Shown: in pieces, positions 27,645 to 35,811 of the stretch | Numbering within the stretch: position 1 is the stretch's first letter | Layout: each line of letters starts with the position of its first letter | NCBI GenBank assembly: GCA_002381695.1 | Contig: DFXM01000001.1 | Location: 182,186-246,185 of the forward strand | Direction of reading: 5' to 3' | DNA from: Clostridium sp. UBA4108 | GTDB taxonomy: Bacteria > Bacillota > Clostridia > Clostridiales > Clostridiaceae | Length of the DNA stretch: 64,000 bases | Made by a program: the position numbers and the translations under genes | The notes under the pieces: model-generated | Seen by the model: only the letters and a program-made list of their open reading frames with translations | Told to the model about the DNA's origin: nothing | The model's database searches: none

Positions 27645-27920
27645 ATGGAGGAGCAAATAAGGCTTTTAAGTGAAATGGAAAGATATGAAATTATTAATAT
27701 TAATGATGGAGATAAGTATAGTATTTTAGGAAATAATGATATAGTAATTGACGAAAACGGGGAATTTAAATTATTATTGATAACAGAAGGCAAAAATGGA
27801 ATGGGTTTCTTTAAACAAAAGGATATGTTTGAAGTGCCTTGGGAATATGTAAAGAAATTTGGTTCCAAAACTATAATTATTGATGTAGATGGTGACACCA
27901 TAAGGAAATCGCATGTTTAG
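27645..27920 (+). CDS. ymxH: YlmC/YmxH-family PRC-barrel protein
   Basis: A 91-aa single-domain PRC-barrel protein of the YlmC/YmxH sporulation-associated family. The beta-barrel shows as YEIININDGDKYSILG, DIVIDENGEFKLLLIT and FEVPWEYVKKFGSKTIIIDV, ending shortly after. The start is ATG 27645, with GAGGTGAT before it; an upstream GTG lies inside the ribosome-binding site. Its place between the M16 peptidase and dapG is typical. No biochemical role is established; PRC barrels commonly mediate protein-protein contacts. Confidence 0.85.
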   Translation: MEEQIRLLSEMERYEIININDGDKYSILGNNDIVIDENGEFKLLLITEGKNGMGFFKQKDMFEVPWEYVKKFGSKTIIIDVDGDTIRKSHV

Positions 27921-27934
27921 TATGGAGGATAGAA

Positions 27935-29122
27935 ATGAACATTATAGTGCAAAAATTTGGAGGAACTTCTGTAGCTACTGAAGAAAATAGAAAACTAGTA
28001 GTTCAAAAGATAAAGAAAGCTATTGAAGAAGGATTTACACCAGTAGTGGTGGTATCAGCAATGGGAAGAAAAGGTTCTCCATATGCTACAGATACATTAT
28101 TGTCTTTGATAGGTGACGATTTTAAAAAAATAAATACATTGGCTGTAGATTTACTACTTTCTTGTGGAGAAATTTTAAGTGCGGTGGTACTTTGTGATGA
28201 GTTAAATAAAGAAAGCATAGATGCAGTACCGCTTACAGGAGGCCAGAGTGGAATAACAACTGATGAAAATTTTAATAATGCATCTATTTTAGAAGTGAAA
28301 CCTGATAAAATATTAGAATTATTAAAATTAGGAAAAATACCGGTGGTTGCAGGATTTCAGGGAGCTAGTGAAAATGAGTATATAACAACTATTGGAAGAG
28401 GGGGAAGTGATGTTACAGGGGCTATTTTAGGTGCAGCATTAAAAGCCAGAGAAGTCCAAATATATACTGATGTTGATGGTATTATGACTGCAGATCCAAG
28501 AATAGTATCTGATGCTTCCTTAATTGAAAATATAAGTTATGATGAGGTATTTCAATTCGCAGATCAGGGAGCAAAGGTAATCCACCCTAGAGCTATTGAA
28601 ATATCTAAAAGATATAATATACCACTTGTAATAAAGAATACTTTAAGTGACTGTAATGGAACTACTATTTCTAGCTATGGCGAGGATGGGAAAAAGCTTA
28701 TCACAGGAATAACTCATGTAGATAATAGAGTTCAAATATTGATAAATAATAATGGAGAGGGCTGCTATTATGATATATTTGATATATTAGCCAATGAGAG
28801 TATAAGTATAGACCTCATAAATGTATTTCCAAAAACAAAGATATTTACTATTGATAAACAAGATTTAATAAAGTTTAAAGAAATAGTTAAAGATTTAGAA
28901 TTAGCTTATAGCTTTATAGAAGACTGTAGTAAAATATCTATAATAGGTTCTAAAATAAGAGGTATTCCAGGGGTTATGGCTAAAATATTAAGAGCTATTG
29001 AAAATGAAAATATAGATGTACTACAGACGGCAGATTCACATATGACTATCTGGTGTCTAGTAAGTACAGAGTGTTCAAAGAAAGTAATAAATATACTCCA
29101 TAAGGAATTTCAATTAGGTTAA
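27935..29122 (+). CDS. dapG: Aspartokinase (DapG type)
   Basis: Phosphorylates aspartate, the first step toward lysine, diaminopimelate, threonine and methionine. The 395-aa protein has the kinase domain (QKFGGTSVATEENRK, VVSAMGRKGSPYATD, LLLSCGE, GFQGASENEYITTIGRGGSD, IYTDVDGIMTADPR) and two C-terminal ACT domains (about 255-395) for feedback control, ending DSHMTIWCLVS. It looks most like the DapG isozyme of Bacillus, where the gene lies in the dipicolinate cluster. Here spoVF genes are absent, as in many Clostridium species. Which amino acid inhibits it cannot be read from sequence. Confidence 0.94.
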   Translation: MNIIVQKFGGTSVATEENRKLVVQKIKKAIEEGFTPVVVVSAMGRKGSPYATDTLLSLIGDDFKKINTLAVDLLLSCGEILSAVVLCDELNKESIDAVPLTGGQSGITTDENFNNASILEVKPDKILELLKLGKIPVVAGFQGASENEYITTIGRGGSDVTGAILGAALKAREVQIYTDVDGIMTADPRIVSDASLIENISYDEVFQFADQGAKVIHPRAIEISKRYNIPLVIKNTLSDCNGTTISSYGEDGKKLITGITHVDNRVQILINNNGEGCYYDIFDILANESISIDLINVFPKTKIFTIDKQDLIKFKEIVKDLELAYSFIEDCSKISIIGSKIRGIPGVMAKILRAIENENIDVLQTADSHMTIWCLVSTECSKKVINILHKEFQLG

Positions 29123-29129
29123 GTATATT

Positions 29130-29171
29130 AACTCTTCCTAATGCACAAAATACTGTGTATTAGGAGGAGTT
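29130..29171 (+). promoter_or_regulatory. 18-bp hairpin that buries the tepA ribosome-binding site
   Basis: Bases 29130-29147 pair with 29154-29171 over 18 bp (16 Watson-Crick, two G-U) with a 6-nt loop AAATAC. The 3' arm contains the complete AGGAGG (29162-29167) of tepA. No T-run follows, so a translation-control or RNase-processing role is more likely than termination. Confidence 0.7.
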
Positions 29172-29176
29172 TACTT

Positions 29177-29911
29177 ATGACTAAAGAAATAAAAGAGAAG
29201 AAGGAAAGAAATATAATTAATAAAGAAGAAGAGACAAAAAAAGAAGAGATAAAAAACGCAGTCAGTGAAGAGGTAGCTAATTTAAAAGAAGTAGGAGTGA
29301 TGTCTGTAGCTCATGCAGATGACAGAATACAGGTATTTCCTATAATAGGTCAAATTGAAGGACATAATGTGTCAAATCCACAAACAAAAACAACAAAATA
29401 TGAGCACTTGATACCACAACTCATAGCCATAGAAAGAGATAAGAAGGTAAAGGGAGTACTTATTGTATTAAATACAATTGGAGGAGATGTGGAAGCAGGA
29501 CTTGCAATATCAGAGATGATAACAAGCTTGAGTAAGCCAACGGTTTCAATAGTAATCGGAGGGGGCCATTCCATAGGGGTTCCACTTGCTACTTCTGCTA
29601 ATTATTCTTTTATAACACCTTCAGCTACTATGATAGTACATCCCATAAGAATGAATGGTTTTGTAATAGGGGTAAATCAAACCTTTGAATATTTTAAGAA
29701 AATGCAAGAACGAATAGTAGATTTCGTAGTAAGAACATCTAAAATTAATGCTGAATCCTTTAGAAAGCTTATGAGTCAAACTGATGAACTATTAAATGAT
29801 ATTGGTACCATATTAATAGGAGGGCAAGCAGTTGAATGTGGGCTTATAGATGAAGTTGGAGGAATCAAAGAAGCACTAAACAAATTGGAAGAATTAATAG
29901 GTAATAAATAG
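29177..29911 (+). CDS. tepA: TepA-like ClpP-fold translocation-enhancing protease
   Basis: Member of the ClpP/crotonase-fold protease family. The 244-aa protein has a charged N-terminal segment (about 1-50, rich in Lys and Glu) and a core with VLNTIGGDVEAGLAISEMI, then GGGHSIGVPLATSA, which contains the nucleophilic Ser, and MIVHPIRMNGFVIGVN with the expected His. ATG 29177 is chosen over an upstream in-frame ATG, since AGGAGG lies 9 nt before it. It sits between dapG and ftsK, the order of Bacillus tepA-spoIIIE. In Bacillus it has been linked to protein export and spore outgrowth; the true role here is unproven. Confidence 0.88.
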   Translation: MTKEIKEKKERNIINKEEETKKEEIKNAVSEEVANLKEVGVMSVAHADDRIQVFPIIGQIEGHNVSNPQTKTTKYEHLIPQLIAIERDKKVKGVLIVLNTIGGDVEAGLAISEMITSLSKPTVSIVIGGGHSIGVPLATSANYSFITPSATMIVHPIRMNGFVIGVNQTFEYFKKMQERIVDFVVRTSKINAESFRKLMSQTDELLNDIGTILIGGQAVECGLIDEVGGIKEALNKLEELIGNK

Positions 29912-29936
29912 GTCATAATGGCCTATTTACTTTTTT
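29906..29936 (+). terminator. Rho-independent terminator overlapping the tepA stop
   Basis: AAATAGGTC (29906-29914) pairs with GGCCTATTT (29920-29928, one G-U), followed by AC and six T's. The tepA TAG codon lies within the 5' arm. Confidence 0.8.
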
Positions 29937-29963
29937 GTAATTCTAATCCATGATATCTATAAA
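29935..29963 (+). promoter_or_regulatory. sigma-A-type promoter for ftsK/spoIIIE
   Basis: TTGTAA (29935-29940), 17-nt spacer, TATAAA (29958-29963), immediately after the tepA terminator. Confidence 0.5.
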
Positions 29964-30032
29964 ATATCATTATTGAAGAAAATGAAGGAGTTTATTTTCT
30001 TTTGTAGAAATACTTAAGGTGGAGGTGATATT

Positions 30033-32366
30033 ATGGCGAGAGGAAAATCGAGCAAGAAAAATAGTAGTAAAAATAGAAATAATAAAAATCAGAAAAAAAG
30101 TAAGAGTGTAGAAAATAACAATTTTGGCTTTATAGGTATAATATTAATAACTTTAGGAATATTAATATTTTTAAGTCTGTTGTCTGTAATATTCTCTGAT
30201 CCATCTTCATTCACAGGATCTATAGGAGTGTTAGTAAATAAGTTTTTTATAGGGATGTTTGGATTAGGTGCATATGTTTTACCCATATTATTTATATATT
30301 TAGGTGTAAAGTATATAAAAGAGGATAACCATATTAAAATATCTAAAAGATTTCTGGGATTGATTATTGTATTTGTTTTTACCATATTATTTATAGAGAT
30401 GATTGTATTATTAAATTATTATACTAAAGGTGATATTTTAGGAAGTATAATAAATCAATTTAACGGAAAAATTCATCTGCATGGTGGAGTTGTTTCTTTA
30501 ATCTTGGCAGTACCTTTTTATTTGTTATTAGGTAAAGCAGGAAGTTATATAATTTTCTCTGCATTTATTTTAATAGGTGCTACACTTGTAAGTGATATAA
30601 CAGTGAAGGATTTCTTTCAGAGCATACATAGTATGGGTAGTAAATCTAAGAGAGATGAACTAAGGCAAAGTGTAGAAGAAAGCAATGTGGATGAGAGCAA
30701 AGACCATATAAATTTCTCAGATTCTATAGCAGTAGATAGTATAGAGAGGAATAAGGCAAAGGAAATAAAACAGGAAAATAAGATAAAAATAATAGACTTT
30801 ATGAAATCGGAGGAAGGTAGTTTAATACAAGAGGAAGAAATAAGTTTAAAAGATTCTCATAAAGCCAATAGAGAAGATCAAATATCGAGAAAATCATCTA
30901 TAGAATATGATATAAATATAGACTTAGGTGGAAGTAAAGAGAAATATTGTTATCATTATCCAAGCATAGAATTATTGATAAAGAATGATAATAATTCTAT
31001 TAAGAAAGGTGATAAAAAAGAACTTCTAAATAGTGCTAACAAACTTCAGGAAACATTGCAAAGCTTTGGAGTAGAAGCTAAGGTAATACAAGTTACTAAA
31101 GGTCCATCTGTAACTAGGTTTGAACTTCAGCCTAGTGTAGGAGTTAAAGTTAGTAAAATTGTGAATTTATCAGATGATATAGCACTAAATCTAGCAGCCT
31201 CAGGGGTCAGAATAGAGGCACCTATTCCTGGAAAAGCAGCAGTAGGAATAGAAGTACCTAATAAAGAACTTACGGCAGTACTATTAAGAGAAGTAATAGA
31301 AAATGATGAATTTAATGAAAGTAAAAAGAATTTAGCCTTTTGCTTAGGTAAAGATATAGGAGGAAACTGTGTAGTTGCAGATCTTACTAAAATGCCTCAC
31401 CTATTGGTTGCAGGGGCTACTGGATCTGGAAAGAGTGTATGCATTAACACTTTACTAATGAGTCTACTCTTTAAATATTCGCCAGATGAGGTTAAATTAC
31501 TCTTAATTGACCCAAAAGTGGTGGAACTTAATATATATAACGGAATTCCACATCTGTTAATACCCGTGGTTACAGAGCCTAAAAAAGCTGCGGGAGCATT
31601 AAATTGGGCGGTTAATGAAATGACTCGAAGATATAAACTATTTGCAGACAATAATGTGAGAAACATAGAGGGATATAATGAGTTTGTAGGCAAGGGTATA
31701 ATAGAAGAAAAACTACCTTGGATTGTAATAATTATTGATGAGTTAGCAGATTTAATGATGGTGTGCCCAAATGATGTAGAAGATTATATAGGAAGGCTTG
31801 CTCAAATGGCTAGAGCTGCTGGAATGCATTTAGTAATAGCTACTCAAAGACCTTCTGTAGACGTAATTACAGGGGTAATTAAAGCAAATATTCCATCAAG
31901 AATATCTTTTGCCGTATCAAGTCAAATAGATTCAAGAACAATCTTAGATTCATCAGGTGCAGAAAAACTATTAGGAAAAGGAGATATGTTATTCTATCCT
32001 GTAGGAGAATCAAAACCAATAAGAATTCAAGGTGCATTTGTATCTGAGGAAGAAGTTGAGAAGGTTGTTAATCATATAATAGATGGTAGTAAAGAAAATG
32101 AATATAGAAAAGAAATTATTGATGAAATAGAGAGTATATCTTTAGGTACAAAAGATGGAGATGGAGATGAACTCTTAGAAGAAGCTATAAAAATAGTAAT
32201 AGAAGTAGGTCAAGCATCAACATCTTTATTGCAACGGAGGTTGAAAATAGGGTATAATAGAGCAGCTAGAATTATTGATGAGATGGAACAAAATGGCATA
32301 ATTTCAGGTAGAAATGGAACTAAGCCAAGACAGATATTAATTAAAGATGAAGATTACAATAGATAA
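30033..32366 (+). CDS. ftsK: FtsK/SpoIIIE-family DNA translocase
   Basis: Septal ATP-driven pump that moves chromosomal DNA through a closing division or sporulation septum. The 777-aa protein has a basic N-terminus, four to five hydrophobic membrane segments (about 30-195), a variable linker, then the RecA-like motor with Walker A GATGSGKSVC near residue 461 and Walker B VIIIDELADLMMV, and a C-terminal winged-helix gamma domain (STSLLQRRLKIGYNRAARIIDEMEQNG) that reads polarity sequences. Synteny with tepA matches Bacillus spoIIIE, so a sporulation role is likely; clostridia often have only this one copy. Confidence 0.95.
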   Translation: MARGKSSKKNSSKNRNNKNQKKSKSVENNNFGFIGIILITLGILIFLSLLSVIFSDPSSFTGSIGVLVNKFFIGMFGLGAYVLPILFIYLGVKYIKEDNHIKISKRFLGLIIVFVFTILFIEMIVLLNYYTKGDILGSIINQFNGKIHLHGGVVSLILAVPFYLLLGKAGSYIIFSAFILIGATLVSDITVKDFFQSIHSMGSKSKRDELRQSVEESNVDESKDHINFSDSIAVDSIERNKAKEIKQENKIKIIDFMKSEEGSLIQEEEISLKDSHKANREDQISRKSSIEYDINIDLGGSKEKYCYHYPSIELLIKNDNNSIKKGDKKELLNSANKLQETLQSFGVEAKVIQVTKGPSVTRFELQPSVGVKVSKIVNLSDDIALNLAASGVRIEAPIPGKAAVGIEVPNKELTAVLLREVIENDEFNESKKNLAFCLGKDIGGNCVVADLTKMPHLLVAGATGSGKSVCINTLLMSLLFKYSPDEVKLLLIDPKVVELNIYNGIPHLLIPVVTEPKKAAGALNWAVNEMTRRYKLFADNNVRNIEGYNEFVGKGIIEEKLPWIVIIIDELADLMMVCPNDVEDYIGRLAQMARAAGMHLVIATQRPSVDVITGVIKANIPSRISFAVSSQIDSRTILDSSGAEKLLGKGDMLFYPVGESKPIRIQGAFVSEEEVEKVVNHIIDGSKENEYRKEIIDEIESISLGTKDGDGDELLEEAIKIVIEVGQASTSLLQRRLKIGYNRAARIIDEMEQNGIISGRNGTKPRQILIKDEDYNR

Positions 32367-32384
32367 GGAAGTGGAGGATTATTG

Positions 32385-33713
32385 GTGGAAAAATTTAAAG
32401 TAGGTGTAGTTAATTTAGGCTGTGATAAAAATAGAATTGATTCTGAGATAATTATAGGTAACTTAAAGGAAAGTTATGAATTAGTGATGAATCCTGAAGA
32501 AGCACATATAATACTTATTAATACTTGTGGATTTATAGAGACTTCAAAACAAGAATCCATTGACACTATATTACAAATGTCAAAATATAAAGAAAATAAC
32601 ATTTGTAAAGTGTTAGTTGCTACAGGATGTTTGACCCAAAGATATGGAAGCGAGCTTCAAGAATTGATTCCAGAATTAGATATAATTTTAGGAGTTAATG
32701 ATTATGATAAATTAAATATAGCCATTGAAAAAGCTTTAAAAACTGGAGAAAAGAGTTGTTTTACTAGTTATAGTGATAAAAATATAAATATAGGGAAAAG
32801 AGAAATAACCACAGGAGGGACTACAGCCTATGTAAGAATAGGTGAAGGATGCGATAATGCTTGTGCCTATTGTGCTATACCTAAAATAAGAGGCAAATAT
32901 AGAAGTAGATCTATAGAGGATATATTGTTAGAGGTTAAACAATTAGCCCTTAATGGATATAAAGAGATAATCTTGGTAGCTCAAGATACAACTAATTATG
33001 GTGTTGATTTATATGGAGAAAAGACTCTTCATAGGTTACTAAAGGAATTATCTAAAATTAACAGTATAAAATGGATAAGGTTATTATATTGTTATGCTGA
33101 AGAATTGACCGATGAGATTATAGAGGAAATAGCTAACAATGAAAAAGTGTGTAAATATATAGATATTCCTATTCAGCATATAAGTGATGATATACTGAAG
33201 TCTATGAGAAGAAGAGGACGAAAAAAGATTATTACTGAAAATATATTAAAATTAAGAAAAGCAATCTCAAATATAACTCTTAGAACGTCAATAATAGTTG
33301 GATTTCCAGGAGAAACAGAGGAAAATTTCGAAGAATTAATAGAATTTATTAAAGATATAAAATTTGACAAGCTAGGAGTGTTTACTTATTCTCAAGAAGA
33401 GGGAACTGTAGCCGCTGAAATGGAAAATCAAATAGATGAAGAGGTTAAGCAAATTAGATATCACAGACTTATGGAAGTTCAACAGTCAATTTCATCTAAG
33501 ATAAATAGTGAAAAGCTAGGAAGAGAATATGAAGTACTAATAGAAGATAAAGAAGATGATACTTATATAGGAAGAAGCTATGAAATGGCTCCAGAAATTG
33601 ATGGAGAAGTATTTGTAAAGTGTGATAAAATTATAAATATAGGGCAATTTATTAGGGTAAAAATAATTGATGCCTTAGAGTATGACTTAATAGGAGAATT
33701 TATAGAAATATAA
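32385..33713 (+). CDS. rimO: Ribosomal protein S12 methylthiotransferase RimO
   Basis: Radical-SAM enzyme with two [4Fe-4S] clusters that adds a methylthio group to an Asp of ribosomal protein S12. The 442-aa protein has an N-terminal UPF0004 domain with its three cysteines (NLGCDKNRIDSE, NTCGF, ATGCLTQRY), a radical-SAM CxxxCxxC motif (GCDNACAYCAIP) followed by the RimO-specific KIRGKYRSRS, and a C-terminal TRAM domain. GTG 32385 fits the GGAGG spacing better than TTG 32382. It is distinguished from MiaB/MtaB by the NLGCDKNR and IRGKYRSR blocks. Confidence 0.95.
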   Translation: MEKFKVGVVNLGCDKNRIDSEIIIGNLKESYELVMNPEEAHIILINTCGFIETSKQESIDTILQMSKYKENNICKVLVATGCLTQRYGSELQELIPELDIILGVNDYDKLNIAIEKALKTGEKSCFTSYSDKNINIGKREITTGGTTAYVRIGEGCDNACAYCAIPKIRGKYRSRSIEDILLEVKQLALNGYKEIILVAQDTTNYGVDLYGEKTLHRLLKELSKINSIKWIRLLYCYAEELTDEIIEEIANNEKVCKYIDIPIQHISDDILKSMRRRGRKKIITENILKLRKAISNITLRTSIIVGFPGETEENFEELIEFIKDIKFDKLGVFTYSQEEGTVAAEMENQIDEEVKQIRYHRLMEVQQSISSKINSEKLGREYEVLIEDKEDDTYIGRSYEMAPEIDGEVFVKCDKIINIGQFIRVKIIDALEYDLIGEFIEI

Positions 33714-33760
33714 AGGGTATATGTATTATATGCCTAAAATCTGGAAGAGGAGATGTTAAG

Positions 33761-34303
33761 ATGAATCTTGCTAATAAGCTTACGGTATTAAGGATGATAT
33801 TGGTACCTGTGTTTTTAATATGTGCCATGTTTAATACTATTATAGGGAATTATGTAGCATTGGCTATATTTGTAATAGCGTCAATTACTGATAAGTTGGA
33901 TGGATACATAGCTAGAAGTAGAAATGAAATAACAAATTTCGGTAAATTCATGGATCCTTTAGCAGATAAATTATTAGTTACATCAGCTTTAATAATTCTT
34001 GTTGAAAAAGGAATAGTATCAGCATGGATAGTTGTAATAATAATTGCAAGAGAATTTATAGTTTCAGGGCTTAGAACTTTAGCGGCATCACAGGGTGTAG
34101 TTATAGCTGCAAGTAACTTAGGAAAACTAAAAACAGTGATTCAGATGATAGCCATAATAATAGGATTATTAGTATTAAATCATAATATATCTTGGTTAGT
34201 AAGTATAACTCAATGGACAATGATTATAGCTGCTCTTATAACAATAGCTTCGGGTGCAGACTATTTTGTAAAAGCAAAAAAAGTTGTAAATATGGGAGAG
34301 TAG
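33761..34303 (+). CDS. pgsA: CDP-diacylglycerol-glycerol-3-phosphate 3-phosphatidyltransferase
   Basis: Membrane enzyme making phosphatidylglycerol phosphate from CDP-diacylglycerol, the product of CdsA. The 180-aa protein contains the CDP-alcohol phosphatidyltransferase motif DGx2ARx8Gx3Dx3D, seen as DKLDGYIARSRNEITNFGKF then MDPLADK, and several hydrophobic helices. The start is ATG 33761 with GGAAGAGGAG upstream. Last gene of the ftsK-rimO-pgsA run and directly before recA; the cinA gene usual in Bacillus is missing, as is common in Clostridium. Confidence 0.96.
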   Translation: MNLANKLTVLRMILVPVFLICAMFNTIIGNYVALAIFVIASITDKLDGYIARSRNEITNFGKFMDPLADKLLVTSALIILVEKGIVSAWIVVIIIAREFIVSGLRTLAASQGVVIAASNLGKLKTVIQMIAIIIGLLVLNHNISWLVSITQWTMIIAALITIASGADYFVKAKKVVNMGE

Positions 34304-34335
34304 TGATTAAAAAAGTATTTAGTGGTAAAAATAGT

Positions 34336-34371
34336 AAGAGGTTCCTATGTATCAAGTTGTAGGGACTTCTT
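34336..34371 (+). terminator. Stem-loop after pgsA
   Basis: A 12-bp stem with two G-U pairs (34336-34347 with 34360-34371) has a 12-nt loop. The T-tract is poor, so termination efficiency is uncertain. Confidence 0.5.
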
Positions 34372-34380
34372 GTTATATGG

Positions 34381-34409
34381 TTGACCAATGGTAGTAAATG
34401 ATATATAAT
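34381..34409 (+). promoter_or_regulatory. sigma-A-type promoter for recA
   Basis: TTGACC (34381-34386), 17-nt spacer, TATAAT (34404-34409). A LexA box begins 7 nt downstream. Confidence 0.85.
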
Positions 34410-34415
34410 ATAGTA

Positions 34416-34429
34416 AGAACAAATGTTCG
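34416..34429 (+). promoter_or_regulatory. LexA (SOS) operator of recA
   Basis: AGAACAAATGTTCG matches the Gram-positive LexA consensus CGAACRNRYGTTCG at 13 of 14 positions. It sits at the expected transcription start, where LexA would block recA until DNA damage. Confidence 0.9.
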
Positions 34430-34462
34430 ATATGGAAGGATGGTGAACCCTTAGGGGATTTT

Positions 34463-35524
34463 ATGAATAATGATAAAATTAAGGCTTTAGAAGCTGCAAT
34501 GGGACAGATAGAGAAACAGTTTGGAAAAGGGTCTATAATGAAACTTGGAGAGAATAGTATATTAAACTTAGAGTCTATTTCTACAGGTTGTTTGGGGTTA
34601 GATATTGGATTAGGAATTGGTGGTGTACCTAGAGGAAGAGTAGTGGAGATATTTGGACCTGAGTCTTCAGGTAAAACCACAGTTGCATTGCATATAGTTG
34701 CGGAAGCTCAAAAAGCGGGAGGAGCTGCAGCATTTATTGATGCAGAACATTCCTTAGATCCGGTTTATGCGAAAGCACTTGGCGTTGATATTGACAATTT
34801 AATAGTATCTCAACCTGATACAGGTGAGCAAGGACTTGAAATAGCAGAAGCATTAGTTAGATCAGGAGCTATTGATGTAATTGTAATTGACTCGGTAGCA
34901 GCACTAGTGCCAAAGGCTGAGATTGAAGGTGAAATGGGAGATTCTCATGTAGGACTTCAAGCAAGACTTATGTCTCAGGCTTTAAGAAAGCTTGCAGGAG
35001 CAATTAATAAATCTAAATGTGTAACAATTTTTATAAATCAATTGAGAGAAAAGGTTGGAGTTATGTTTGGTAATCCAGAAACCACTTCTGGAGGAAGAGC
35101 ACTTAAATTCTATGCATCAGTTAGAATGGATGTAAGAAAAATAGATACCATTAAGCAGGGAGACGATGTGCTAGGAAATAGAACTAGAGTAAAAATTACT
35201 AAAAATAAAGTAGCACCTCCATTTAAACAGGCAGAATTTGATATTATGTATGGAGAGGGAATATCAAAAGAAGGAGATGTGCTTGACATAGCTGTAAAAG
35301 AAGAAATTGTTCAAAAAAGTGGAGCATGGTTTTCTTATGGAGATACAAGGCTTGGTCAAGGTAGAGAGAATGCGAAAAATTTCTTTAAAGAGAATAGAGA
35401 AGTTAGACTAGAGATAGAAAATAAAATTAGAGCCAAACATAATTTACCTCTTTATAATGAGAATATTAAAGGAGCAAAAGAAGTTAAAGAAGTTAAAGAA
35501 GTTAAAGAAACAAAAAATAATTAA
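34463..35524 (+). CDS. recA: Recombinase RecA
   Basis: Strand-exchange ATPase of homologous recombination and co-protease for LexA. The 353-aa protein shows Walker A GPESSGKTT near residue 66, AAFIDAEHSLDP, VDNLIVSQPDTGEQ-type region, VIVIDSVAALVPKAEIEGEM, the L2 loop NQLREKVGVMFGNPETTSGG and KFYASVRMDVRK. The C-terminal tail is acidic/basic and low-complexity, coding three KEV repeats from a 9-bp DNA repeat. It is controlled by its own promoter with a LexA box and ends at a terminator. Confidence 0.99.
   Translation: MNNDKIKALEAAMGQIEKQFGKGSIMKLGENSILNLESISTGCLGLDIGLGIGGVPRGRVVEIFGPESSGKTTVALHIVAEAQKAGGAAAFIDAEHSLDPVYAKALGVDIDNLIVSQPDTGEQGLEIAEALVRSGAIDVIVIDSVAALVPKAEIEGEMGDSHVGLQARLMSQALRKLAGAINKSKCVTIFINQLREKVGVMFGNPETTSGGRALKFYASVRMDVRKIDTIKQGDDVLGNRTRVKITKNKVAPPFKQAEFDIMYGEGISKEGDVLDIAVKEEIVQKSGAWFSYGDTRLGQGRENAKNFFKENREVRLEIENKIRAKHNLPLYNENIKGAKEVKEVKEVKETKNN
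35477..35503 (+). repeat. Three exact 9-bp tandem repeats in the recA 3' end
   Basis: AAAGAAGTT occurs at 35477-35485, 35486-35494 and 35495-35503, followed by a partial copy. The repeat is in frame and encodes repeated Lys-Glu-Val in the RecA tail. Confidence 0.9.
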
Positions 35525-35529
35525 TCTAT

Positions 35530-35576
35530 AATCACTCTATGTATTAAATAATTGCATAGGGTGATTTTATTTTTAA
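35530..35576 (+). terminator. Rho-independent terminator after recA
   Basis: AATCACTCTATG (35530-35541) pairs with CATAGGGTGATT (35555-35566, one G-U), followed by TTATTTTT. Confidence 0.85.
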
Positions 35577-35654
35577 CTAGAAAGTATAATATATAATAAT
35601 AATGATAAGAATTAATGTATAATGTAAATATTCTATAGTTGCACTATTCTAGGA

Positions 35655-35675
35655 TTAACTTGACATACAAGTTAA
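35655..35675 (+). promoter_or_regulatory. 21-bp operator-like dyad over the rny -35 element
   Basis: TTAACTTG (35655-35662) and CAAGTTAA (35668-35675) form a perfect 8-5-8 inverted repeat. Its centre is the TTGACA -35 box of the rny promoter. The symmetry and position suggest a repressor site; the regulator is unknown. Confidence 0.55.
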
Positions 35676-35688
35676 AGTAATATAAAAT
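35660..35688 (+). promoter_or_regulatory. sigma-A promoter for rny
   Basis: Consensus TTGACA (35660-35665), 17-nt spacer, TAAAAT (35683-35688). It leaves a leader of about 115 nt before rny. Confidence 0.8.
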
Positions 35689-35811
35689 AAATACAAATAC
35701 TGGTTTAGCATAATATAATTGCTACCAATTGAATAAATATGACACCTTTCTAGCTTTCATTTTACATTTTAAATAGATATAACATAATAAGCAAAAGGAG
35801 GTGTTAATAAA

